Below are positions 45,181 through 56,384 of a DNA stretch of 64,000 nt, one piece after another. Made by a program: the position numbers and the translations under genes. Source of the stretch: Carnegiea gigantea (taxonomy: Eukaryota > Streptophyta > Magnoliopsida > Caryophyllales > Cactaceae); contig JAKOGI010001184.1 of assembly GCA_029747015.1 (NCBI GenBank), forward strand, positions 186,001 through 250,000, written 5' to 3'. The number at the start of each line of letters is the position of its first letter. Position 1 is the first letter of the stretch. Below the pieces are notes generated by a model, which was not told the origin of the DNA, made no database searches, and saw only the letters and a program-made list of their open reading frames with translations.

Positions 45181-47591
45181 AAAATTTAAAAAAGAAAAAA
45201 AATGCAAGATACCCCTATCTTATCTATGTTGTGCCCTTGACGACCACTACACTACTATATGATCTGGTGTATTGTGGCTTTGAGTCTAGCCACTACATGA
45301 ATCATTGCTAATCCTCTTAGTTAAAGCTGTATAGAAAAATAAGAAATGGTGAGAAAATAAGAAAGAGCAAAAAAGAGTCATTGCTCTAGAAAAGGTCCTA
45401 AGCCCTACTAGTTCGGGGGAAGGTTTTGCAACTAGGGGATTACTGCATCCTTGACATTATCAATCCTCTCAAGCTACTGCACCCTGAATACATCAGCATA
45501 CCTCATTTTTAACACTCACCATAGGCCCCCTTAAGATACTACAAAATGCAAACCACCACAAGGTAAGGATAGCATAAAAAGGGGGAGTAAATGAAAGCCA
45601 ATAACTTGGGGAGTTACATTAGGAGCAACAGATACCATTATATGCTCTCATATAAACTATCCACAGTATCCTTTCTCAAGCTAGTGAACACAATCCTTCC
45701 CACTCAAGCGCTCAGTAACATATTCTAGAGTAAGGGAGGATACGAACATCATCCGCTAACGAAGAGAATTTAGCCTTTGAGGTACTACTGACTTGGGGAT
45801 CACTTTATGATTCCCTGCTCACCTTGGAACCGAATGCACCCAGAAGGCCCCTCAATGAGGACTTTCTGGCGAGAGAGAGCTTAGGCCTTGCTGATAGAAA
45901 TGGAGACACTTGTAATATCAACCCAAGGCGAAGACAACCCAACAAATTAGATAAAGGCATCCCAACGAATTAGGTAAAGGGATACTTACATCCCCAATGG
46001 CTTGTCCATTTAAGGCCACCATAAAACTATTGATATCTTTAAGGGAATGAGCATCACTTGTGTGGTACAACATCCAAACCCTACCAATTAAAGTTAGGTT
46101 TTGTGCTAATGCTCGTTCCTTTAACATTTTTCATGCTTGTTTGATTTGACTTATCTTTAAAGTTTGCTTCTTTCCAACATTATTTGATTTCCCTTCTCAT
46201 TCTAAACTTCTAGAAAGTTTGTGGATCCTTAGAAGTATTCGTACTTCTTTTATAGCATGACTAACCATGTCTTAGAATTGCATTGCTTTCTATGGAATAT
46301 GCTTCTACGCGGCCCTAAAAGGTTGTCGACATTCCAATACCTTTGATTTTCATCTTTTTTCTTCCATTTTGATGAAGTGTACTTATACATCAAACTTACA
46401 CCTCGCTTATTCATAGTAATAAGCTCTTAAGCTTGTTTTTAACTACCAATGCAATTTAGTTTTCACTAATGTGGGTGAATGTTTGATTATTGTAAGTCCT
46501 TCATTCTTCGTGCTTCTAATTTTCTACTTTTGATAATAATCTTTATCCCTCTTTGTTTAGTCTTGTTACTTAAGCATGTTTCCTGTGAGCAAAAGGCATG
46601 TTCCTATAAATTCATTTTATAACAATCTAGTATGTTCTACACATTAGTAGTCCAAGTCAATTTACCGTGCTTATCATATTGATTTCTGCTAGCGGGTTAC
46701 CTTGCTGAAATCTTGTTACTGCTTTCTTATTTGTAATTTGAGTGCTAACACCAAGTGTAACTGAGATACCTTTCTCCTCTGAGATAACCCCAACTTTATC
46801 CCTTCTAACTTCACTTTAGTTATTGTCTATATGTTCTATATTAGACATTATGATGATTCTATCCTTTACAATATCAATACTTATCAATAATTTTGACATT
46901 TAACCACACCTATAGTGTGAAAATCATGCAAATAGTCTACCATTTATTCCATGATATGGATCAGATAACCCCAAACCATTTCCATTTACACAATCGTTGA
47001 ACAGTTTGATTAAGCAATGAGAACTTTATTAAAAAAACATAGCCTTAAGTAAGCGAAAAAATTCATCGCCTTACTTTGGATACTCCTTCTTTCTTCGTAA
47101 GCAACATAATTTAACTTTCAACTCAATCTTGTAACTTTTCATCCTCCTTAAGATGGTGTAGACTGTTCATCTTTATGATCAAAGTGGTTTAAGAAAGGTT
47201 GACTGTCTCTTGATTTCATGTGTGATCCATATTTGCGAATCATGGCTCCCGTGGCTTTCTATCTTTGAATTCTGGATACACCCATAGCTATCCTTATTCT
47301 AGCCATCTTATAATAGTTACTCCTTCATCAATCATTCCCTAATTTGCTATTTATCTCTTTTATGGGTGAGGACTCACTTGGCTACCATTTTCATCATTTT
47401 TATCCTTGAATATATTCATCTTTCATGTTGAATCTAATAGCAAATTTTGACCAATCTATAAGTGACACTATGTAAATAAACAAGTTGGGGGTTATAAAAC
47501 AGAACACACAGTATCCCCTCATTGTTAATTCAAAAAGTACTATAGACTCAACTCACATGATGTCATCAAATCTTAGGACATTTTTCAAAAT
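45181..47591. other. AT-rich DNA, no gene recognised
   Basis: If element F were intact, its gag and most of pol would lie here, but I find no RT, RNase H or protease motif on either strand. F therefore appears 5'-truncated, or its body has decayed beyond recognition by eye. Confidence 0.4.
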
Positions 47592-48107
47592 TTGATCACT
47601 AGTAGGCGAATAATACAATTAAGAACACAAATGAGGTTTGTACTAATATTGAAATGTCAAACAAAGCCCATCAAAGTTGTACGAGGAAACCATTTGCAAG
47701 TAGGGATAACATATTTATTAAGGTATTTCCCTCAAAGGTGTCAAGAGGTTCAATGTCGGAAGGAAATTGAGCCTAAGAATATTGGGCCCTATGAAACCAC
47801 TGCAAAGTTAAACCTGATGGCTCATAGACTGACTGTATTAGCAAAACTCACACATGTGCATAGTATTTTTCATAAGTTACATCTTAGAAAATATGTTCAT
47901 GCCAAATCATGACATCATGCTCAAGCAGAGACCTCTGAAAACATGGATGAGGAGTATTCTGTGCAGATCCTAGATTATCGAGTCAAAGAACTCATCAATA
48001 AGAGCACACCCCTGGTTAAAGTTGTATGGGCTAACCTTACTTCATCAGAAGCCACTTGGGAGACAGAAGAGGATATGGGAACAAGAAATTTGCATTGGTT
48101 TGAGTAA
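47592..48107 (+). pseudogene. Element F: chromovirus integrase C-terminus and chromodomain
   Basis: The C-terminal integrase region and chromodomain of a chromovirus guide insertion into chromatin. The stretch at 47640-47900 shows the usual series: a basic linker, a DNIFIKVFPSK-like stretch (in another frame), NIGPYE, then AHRLTVLAKLTHVHSIFHKL and HLRKYV. A stop at 47910 follows. The same frame then carries the chromodomain, VQILDYRVKELINKSTPLVK and VVWANLTSSEATWETEEDM, ending at a TAA at 48105-48107. The aromatic/charged pattern around V-x-W and E-A-T-W-E is diagnostic. One frameshift (about 47760) and one stop disrupt it. The sequence style is closest to Tekay/Del. Confidence 0.85.
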
Positions 48108-50083
48108 TCGTAAGATTTTTTAAAACAAATTTGAAAGCTTCAAGCCCGAATATGACTTGTTTTCGGCTTTTATCATGTGACTGCCATTACTATAGAGTCG
48201 ACTACCTGTTATGCTTTTTGTCATATGGGCTGCTATTCGGGCTATGGGGTTTGACAATATTTTGGTTAGAATTGAACCCTGATGCACCTAGAAAAGAGAG
48301 TAGAGATAGAATTTGGCAGAATTTCAAATTGTAGCATGACATGTGCCACTTGTTAGGGTGAATGATCCATATATTATCAATGTTTTTCTAAGCATTAATG
48401 CCAAGTTTAAAAAATCCAAAACTCCCCATAGGTGAGCCTCCCCTCTATACTGTGAGTCCTTAAAGTTCTTATGAGCTCGTATGGGATAAATGTGCTTCAA
48501 GGACCATTTCGACATATCTATAAAGCCACTATTTTTGCCACCCTTAGCTCAAAGCAATTGCTTGCTCATTAGCCTACTTTTTTAGTGAGTTAAGTGTTGA
48601 TGAAACTAACTGGCAAGCAAGCTTTGGCACATGTGCCCCTCTACCATCGCCTAAACCACACCTTTTTTGGTCTTACAACTATCTCACACAGGGATGTCAG
48701 CTGCAAGACACCCTATGAATATATGGAGTTATTATTGGTGGATATCTTCTGATCCTTGTAGAAAAGCCTCAAGACTTACCTTTGACCATAGGTTGTGAAC
48801 TAGGGTTCACACTCATGTACACTAATCTAAATATCCTCCTGTGTGACAATATCATCAGCATGTGTGTTTTAGAGTGTACCCATGGTATTATATGCAATTA
48901 GAAGCTTATGAGGGCATGCATAGTTACGTGGGTTTGTTTTGGAGCAACCTTGGATGTGTTATGTGAAGGAATTGTCGAGTAATTAGAATTCATTATTTGT
49001 ACCCTCTGAGGATGATTATGTATGTGATTAAGGTGGAGGAATTACTTGATTTAATTGCTTAGGTAGAGTGATACGAATGTTGGTTGGTTTTTTGAACTAA
49101 AGTACCCTAGTTTTCTCATATCCCATATTAATGGCCATTTACTCATGTATTGTATAATATGACCACATGACCATAGGAGCTTGCATTCACATATTCTTGC
49201 CCTAGTGTTCTATGTTTGATCAAATGACATGCTAGTGTACCAATGGTTATAGTTGAATTCTTGACTCAAAGGCTTACGAATAAGTGTATGTAATAATCAT
49301 TGGCATGAATTAACTGAATGCCTTGGGATGACATAGCTAAGTTATCTTGTATTATGTTGTACACAATAGGTTCCATGCACTCCGTCGTAATTTCAAATGA
49401 AATTCTCGAGTTGTGCTTTGCTAGCCATTATGGTTGCTACCATTGCTATTGTACTATATCGTGGTTATTGTACGTGGGCTTACCTCCGTTCTGGTTACCA
49501 TGTTATTGGGTCATTATGCTATCATTTTGCATATTACCGCTACCATTCTTCAAACCAAGGATTAACATTTACATGCCTATAAGCATACACATCTATTTAT
49601 ATGTTTCTACGATTTACAGATGACCAGTTCCATATGGGTCCCCTAGGGTAGGTCATCCCATTAGTGAAGCTATAGTGATTACCTGGTTTGCTTATCCTTT
49701 AACTATGCATTCTGTATGTTAATTACAGTTGCAAGTATAACTAGAGACATTAGCCTAGGATCTCTGAGTAATAACTTTACCAACTTCATGCTGCTTATTT
49801 ATGCCCTATAACTCATATGCCTGAGCAATTTTCCTAAACACCTACACATGATAAGTGAATACTCAGAGGCTTTCCTTTTCCTTCGAAAACTATAAGTCTC
49901 CTGATGGCAATCCCTATCCGAAGTCACCTGTCTTGGTGACCCAATTTTGCATGAAATAATTGTTAAGCTATATAAGTGCATTGCTAAATTTATGGACGTT
50001 GTGCCAGGCCTATCTCAACCGATGAACAAATTTCCCACCTTCTACAAATAACTTATGTACAAAAGACATGTTGAACCTCCTCC
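48108..50083 (+). other. Probable 3' spacer of element F, upstream of R1
   Basis: About 2 kb without a recognised ORF lie between the chromodomain and the first R-family LTR. If R1 is removed it joins 57854-58598. A frame at 49318-49623 is Cys/Tyr/hydrophobic-rich but has no known match. Confidence 0.45.
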
Positions 50084-50088
50084 ACCTA

Positions 50089-50788
50089 TGTTCAATAATT
50101 TCAAGCATATAATATATGACACAAGTATGTGACTATTGTTGTAGTACTTGAGGGTGTCATCTCCATGGGGATGATGGAAGAGATTAGGCCATGTTCGACT
50201 AATTACATAAACTAATTATTCTAAAATTAACTAGATGAGTCCAGATAAAGAAAATTAAAGAGAACTAATGAACGTAAATTGAGAATCTAATTCTAGTGTC
50301 CTAATTCAATTTATCATAAATAAGAACAAATCCAATTAATAACACCCTAAAGAGTGAGCAAACTCATTATCATCACTCAACTCTGAAATCAAAGATCATA
50401 ACCAAAATAGAAATCAAGATGCAAAAAACAAGAAAGAAAAAAGATCAATAGAGCTTAGTTTGATGAACTAAATTAAACAAGAATAGGGAAAGGGGAAATC
50501 AGGCGTCCCAGGCCAACTAACTCTGCCTAAGATCACCAAGCTGCATCCAAACTCTCAAAACTTCAAACAATTATATGCAAATTACGCAAGCAATAGCCCA
50601 TAACAATGAAAGCATGGAAGTTATTAGCTTGGGAGGGACAAACAGGGGAGGGTAGTTCAAATTTCGTAGCCCACAAACAACAATTAATGGGGCATCCCTG
50701 ACTACTAGACTGAGCAACAGTAGAGAACCCAGAAACATTCACGAACAAAAAATCCTAACTTTAACAGAATCCATTAACAACCCAGAAA
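50089..50788 (-). repeat. R1 LTR a, truncated
   Basis: It begins TGTTCAATAATTTCAAGC, parallel to LTRs b and c, and runs to CCCAGAAA (50781-50788). The equivalent of the last 779 bases of LTR b is missing. The sequence jumps directly into the element's leader at TAACTAAGCTAAGTC. Confidence 0.85.
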
Positions 50789-50924
50789 TAACTAAGCTAA
50801 GTCACACTTACTACGAAATAAAGAAAGCAAGATAAATCATGTGAAACTAACAAGAAAGCAATAAAGAAATAGAAAATGCGACCCAAATCTCATGCCAAAG
50901 TCCCCGACTACAGTGCCAAAAACT
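50789..50924 (-). other. R1 leader and primer site between LTRs a and b
   Basis: It matches 56249-56384, the leader of the complete unit. The primer site complement TCCCCGACTACAGTGCCA occupies 50901-50918. This 136-bp piece is all that remains of an interior between a and b. Confidence 0.85.
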
Positions 50925-52404
50925 TGTTCGATAATTTTGAGTGTATAATATATGCTGCAAGGATACGACTATCGTCATAGTATTTGATGGTCGTCTCCAC
51001 AGGGACCATGGAAGAGATTAGGCCACCGTCGACTAACTACTAAACTAATTAATCTAAAATTAACTACATGAGTCCAAATAAAGCAACTTAAAGAGAACCA
51101 ATAAACTCAAGTTGAGAATCTAATTCTAGCATCTTGGTTAAACTTAGCATAAATAAGAATAAATCCAATGAATAGCACCCTAAAAAGTGAGCAAACTTAC
51201 TATCATCACTCTACATTAAATTCAAATATCATAACCAAAGCATAAATTAAGATGCGTGAAACAAGAAAGAACAAAGATCAATAGAACTTAGTGTGATGAA
51301 CTAAATTAAACCAGAATAGGGGTGGGGGCAAAATCAGGCGTCCCAGGCCAACTAACTCTACCCATGATCACCAAGCTACGTCCAGACTCTTGAAAGTTCA
51401 AATAAGTATTTGTGAATTACACAACCAATAACCTATAACAATGAAGGCATGAAAGTTACCAAATTTGGAGGAGACAAATAGGGGAGGGTAGTTCGAATTT
51501 CACAACCCACAAACAGCAATTAATGGGGCGTCCCTAACTGCTACATTGAGCAACAAGAGAGAACCCAGAAATGTTCATGAAGGAAACAATCCCAACTTCA
51601 ACAGAATCCATTAAAAACCCAGAAAAATTGAATCATTAGCAGATAACCAACCTCCAAATATAACCACTTTCATGAAATTCAAAGAACCCTAAAATCACGA
51701 CCCTTACTCAATAAAATCACAAAACTAAACTGATTCCACTAATTTTTGGCTAACAGACGTAAATTAAGAATGAAAACAAATAGAACAATTTCAAACGAAA
51801 TAGAACCCTAACAAATCCAAAACGAAACTCGAAATTAAACCCTCAAAATCTAACCCTAATTTGCGAAACTCAAATTAAAACAACTAAAAACACTAATTAG
51901 AACTTGAGCAACTTAAGCCTAAGCTAGTTCGATACCTCCTAGCGTTGCAACCTTCTTTATACTCGAACTCTCTTCGATCTCAGCCCTTCAATCTGGGTAG
52001 TTATGGACGGTGGATCTTGATGATGTGCTGGCTGCAGTTGAGAGTGGTAGATAAGGATGAAAGTGGTGCGTGCTGCGCTGTAAGTTTGAGAGAGAGAGAG
52101 AGAGATGAGTTAGAGAGATGAAGTGAGATAAAGGGGGAGGGGGTCGGGGTGTCTGGGTTCATGACAACCAAGAGAGAAGAGAGAAAATGTAATTGGGGGT
52201 GGGCGAGAGGGTGTCACGTGTTCTGCGTGTGGAGGGAAACAAACGGGTAGGTTTAGGATTTTTTTATTTTTCCTTGCTTTCTTTCAATTTATTCAACACC
52301 TCCAAAATCAAATAAAATCAGATAAAAATCTAAAAATAATAATTATTATGAGCATAAATCAAATATAAAGGTATCGTATAAATATTATTTTTTTGGCACA
52401 AACA
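50925..52404 (-). repeat. R1 LTR b (3' LTR of the complete unit)
   Basis: It runs from TGTTCGATAATTTTGAG to ..GGCACAAACA. It contains a GA-repeat (52088-52105) that would be a CT-rich patch in the element's leader, and one CACGTG G-box (52215-52220) not kept in LTR c. Confidence 0.9.
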
Positions 52405-54640
52405 AATACCCCCATACCAAGATTTTGCTCATAATCGAGTAAAACAACTAAACTAACTAAAAGAATTGGAAAATATAAACAAGAAAATCCTAACTCACTT
52501 TCGTAGGAATCACGGTTGCATTTAGTGTATGCAATAAGCCCTTTAAACCCCCTGTTTCTCAAGTGAACAAGTGAGATGCCGTGAGGGCTTTCAAGTTAAA
52601 TAACCACAAAAATTATTTCAAAAACAAAGGAAAATCTTTTTTAGGTTTTTTTTCAAAACATGAACATATATACAAATAATGGGAAAAATATGTGCATGAC
52701 TCAGGCAATTACATCACCAAAGTAACCAAATTACCAAATCATACACAAATAGAATATACAATCAAGAGATAACTAAGTTAAAGGAAGCATCCGGACTCTC
52801 ATTTTTCACCCCACACACAATATACAATGATATGTACACTTTGGTACATGTGCAAACATGTATCAACTCTTATAAATCAAATTGCTAACATCGACATAAC
52901 CCCTATTTCCTAGCCTAATTGCCTTGTTTGCTCCATTTTTCTTTTTTTTAATTTTTTTTCCAAGAATAATAACGCACACACCCTAAATCTGCTTGACTTA
53001 CAAATATTCGGGCCTTCCCTAAAAGGGGTTTTATTAGATTGTGCAAAGCTATTTCATTACCCAAATAGATGCGAAATCAAGTAAAATAGCACATATTCAA
53101 GCCAATTAAAGATATTAAATAAAGATAGCGGCTTCGAACATTAGTGCCCGAGTTTTTATCCACTTTTTAGACTTTTTCTTTTCTTTTTTCTTTCGCATTT
53201 TGAAGAGCTTAGAAGGCAACTTCGACAAACAAAAAGTTGACATGTCAACTTAAAAACAAGACGCTAAGAACTGATGATAAAGTGAGCAAGGTAGGCACAA
53301 AATCACACATATGAGATGGGATTATTATGAAAAATCGAATTTATATCCTTAACTAGACATCTCATCATGCAAACTCTACTTACATATAACTCAATGGACT
53401 AGCTACATGGGATCACAATCGCCAAAGAAGGAACACAAAACCCCAAAAGAAAAAGAAAATTTTTTTTGAATTTTTGAAAATTTTTGCAAAAAAATATGTA
53501 CAAATGGGCACCTCACCCCCCACACCAAAGCTTCACAATGTCCTCATTGTAGGAACTATGGCGCCAAAAAGCAATCACATAAGTTATACAACTAAAAAAC
53601 CCTATAAATCACAAGTATATACAAACTAGGACACGACGAAAATTAAAAACAAAACCAAAAACTAAATCACTAAAATCAAAATCACAACCACAACTAAAAA
53701 CAAAACAAAACAAAACATAGATATTCATAAAAACCAAAAACCAAAATCACAAAAGAAAGCCAAAAGCAGAAACCAATTTCTGAAATAAAACGAAAACCAA
53801 AACCAAAACTAAAAGCAAACAAAACAAAACAAATCAAGACCAAAACACTCGTAATCACCCAAATAAAAACAAAATCAAAACCAAGGACCTACTAAGTACA
53901 AAGCTATACCAAAAGAAACCTAAAACAAAACAAGAGACAAAAGAAAACAAAATATAAAACCACTAGAACAAAAAGAAGCACTAATCACCTATTTACCAAA
54001 ACATACCACCACTACCCAGAACACAACTAAAACATCCTAAGAAAAGCAAAAATACCTAATATAAATAAGAAACTACCAAATACAAAACAAAACAAAATGA
54101 GACTCACCAAAAGAAAAACAAAACAAAATACAAAATCAAAGACACACAACTAAAACAAAACTAAAATATTGAACAAAAACAAAGCCAGAGAAAGACAAAA
54201 CTCACAAAACCAAGGTAAATAAAACAAACAACTCAAACAAACACCCAAAAAAAAAAAAAAATCCTACATATCAACAAACATTCACAATCTTAGATTTCCA
54301 CAATTAACAAGTGTTTACAAAACAACAACACAATTAAGGGTGATCATAGCCAACACGGCTCAACAAATCCCAAGCTGCTCCTCAAGATTGATCATCCATA
54401 CAATCACAATCCTAAATATCCACAAGTAAGTGCAAAAAGAAAGGAAAACAATTCTAAATATCCACAACTAAGTGCAAAAAGAAAGAAATGAAATGAAAAT
54501 GAAGAGTAGGGAAGGGGGAGGAATGATCATACCAGGTTGGATACACATTGCACCCAAACTAAATGCCTCACTTATATGATGTTAAGGAGGTCTATAGAGC
54601 ATCAGCTACTCCCTTACAACTCATAAGCAGCTCCTCGTAT
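52405..54640 (-). other. R1 interior, 3' non-coding region with A/C-rich tract
   Basis: Next to LTR b the minus strand reads CTTGGTATGGGGGTATT, the polypurine tract. The stretch 53620-54250 is almost purely A and C on the + strand (AAAAC, AACCA words). The + strand copy R2 has the matching T/G-rich tract at 62600-63000. AATGTCCTCATTGTAGGAAC near 53540 is a conserved word shared with R2 and element A. No ORF. Confidence 0.7.
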
Positions 54641-54649
54641 CAAAACTGA

Positions 54650-56131
54650 TCAATGCTTATAGTAGCTTATCAAACGATCGGGCGCAATCCTCGCCAAAAT
54701 ACAAATAGTTAGAAGCAGGAGGTATGGCCCAAATAATTTGCATAAATGCAATGCAACTCAAGGCTTTTTTGAGCTTATCAAAGCTCTCAGCCCAAACAGA
54801 AGACAAATATGTAAATGTAAAGTCAGATGCACTAGTCAATGGCGTAACTATATAAATGCATAAGCCATCGATGCATGATCAAAATAAAGTCCAACATCTC
54901 TAAAAGGGGAGGGGAAAGGACCAAGGCAAGGCCAATCAAGTGCAATATGAAAAGCAAAGCTCATGGGATGGCCTAAAGTCAAGTCCTTCACCTCTAAGTG
55001 ATCATTGAGTCTCTTTATGTCACTATCATCAAGAGTCTGATCTAAAAAAAGAGTACCAAGCATAGAAGTCTCAGACTCTACAAAAGTAGACTCATGAGCA
55101 TCTAAAGAGGGAAGAAACAGGGGAAAAAGAGAAGAAAGGGGTAAAATGGTAGGGATGGGAGCTAAGTCAGGGAAACACTCAGTATAAATGAGATTATCAA
55201 GCTCCATATAAGGTGAAACCTCACTAAAGTTCTAATCAGAAGGCTCATCAAGTGAGTGCTCCTTAAAAAAGGTATCCTCCGACTAAACTCGTATGCCACA
55301 CTGATCATCCAAACTTGCATCAGTCTCAAATTCATCTCCATTCTCAAGCCCTCCTAAGGGAGCTAAAGGAAGAGAGGGGTCGAGGATAATAGGGACATCC
55401 CCAGAGGTGTCCAAAGAGGTGCTAGTCTCAAGGAGAGATGCATAAGGTGATGAGGGATCACTTGAATCCTCAAGGCCATCAGAATGTGTAGCACCAAAAC
55501 AATCGTGCTCTAAAGGAATTAGTGTCTCACTTCTTACATCAAAGTCATCACATGACCTAACCTCAGGTGTAGGAGAACCTAAACTAAGGTCAGTATGGAG
55601 TAAACTCTATAATTAAATCTCCCTACTAAAGGCAGCCAATGCCTCTAATCTGTGTGGTTTACCAAGCAATGGGCAAGTATTAGCATCATGGTCAAAGGAA
55701 TCATAATAATCACATAAAACAGGAACACATAGAGTGTGAGAGTGCTCATAAGATAGACCCTGAAATTGAGTCTCATCTAAAGATATAGCATGCATCATAT
55801 AAGGGTCGGGAGAGGGGTGACTAAGGGCCTCTCTAGCATTGTTATACTCCCATGTATTATGAGCATTGTTATACTCCCACGTATCATGAGCCAAATACTC
55901 AAAGAAATCCCAAATTTTATCAGGAGTCTTAGTAAACAAATAATCCAAACCCTTATGGTACATAGTCTCAACATGACCCCTATATTCATCATTAAGACCC
56001 TCAAAGATCACTTGATAAATTTTCTATTTCTCAAAAGAATAATTAACACATTCACCACAAAATTCATTTAATCTACTTAAATATTGCCAAAATACTTCAT
56101 GCTCAAAATGAGGGAAATAGAAACTTTCCAT
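54650..56131 (-). pseudogene. R1 gag-like protein
   Basis: The protein reads from an ATG at 56131 (MESFYFPHFEHEVFWQYL), passes a stop near 56030, then MIFEGLNDEYRGHVETM (56011), SHTLCVPVLCDYYDSFDHDA, and TCPLLGKPHRLEALAAF. The CX2CX4HX4C zinc knuckle at 55673-55714 has its second Cys changed to Tyr. A 27-bp tandem duplication repeats HNTWEYNNA in frame near 55830-55885. An acidic, Ser/Pro-rich region follows to about 54850 (ESTFVESE, then RLNDHLEVKDLTLGHPMSFA) and decays beyond. Protease, RT and integrase motifs are absent. Plant non-autonomous elements with similar gag-only coding are known, and R2 carries the homologous region. Confidence 0.72.
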
Positions 56132-56360
56132 TTTATTTTTGAAGTTTTTCAAGATTTTTTTCAATTTTTAGGGCTTTAAAAGTTTTCCAAGGTTTTTTTT
56201 TTCAAGTTTTGACTTTTCTAATTTTTTGGATTTTTGGATTTCAAGAAATAACTAAGCTAAGTCGCACTTAATACGAAATAAAGAAAGCAAGATAAATCAT
56301 GTGCAACTAATAAGAAAGCAACAAAGAAATAGAAAATGTGACCCAAATCTCATGCCGACA

Positions 56361-56378
56361 TCCCCGGCAACAGTGCAA
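56361..56378 (-). other. Primer-binding site, Asp-tRNA type, R1
   Basis: TCCCCGGCAACAGTGCAA on the + strand is the complement of the primer site. The first eleven bases match the Asp-tRNA-type site exactly. It lies 6 bp from LTR c and sets the element's orientation. Confidence 0.85.
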
Positions 56379-56384
56379 AAAATT

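Noticed and set aside
45181..47591. Body or 5' LTR of element F
   Set aside because: No TGTAACACC/GGTGTTACA ends and no gag, RT or protease motif were found, so F is treated as 5'-truncated.
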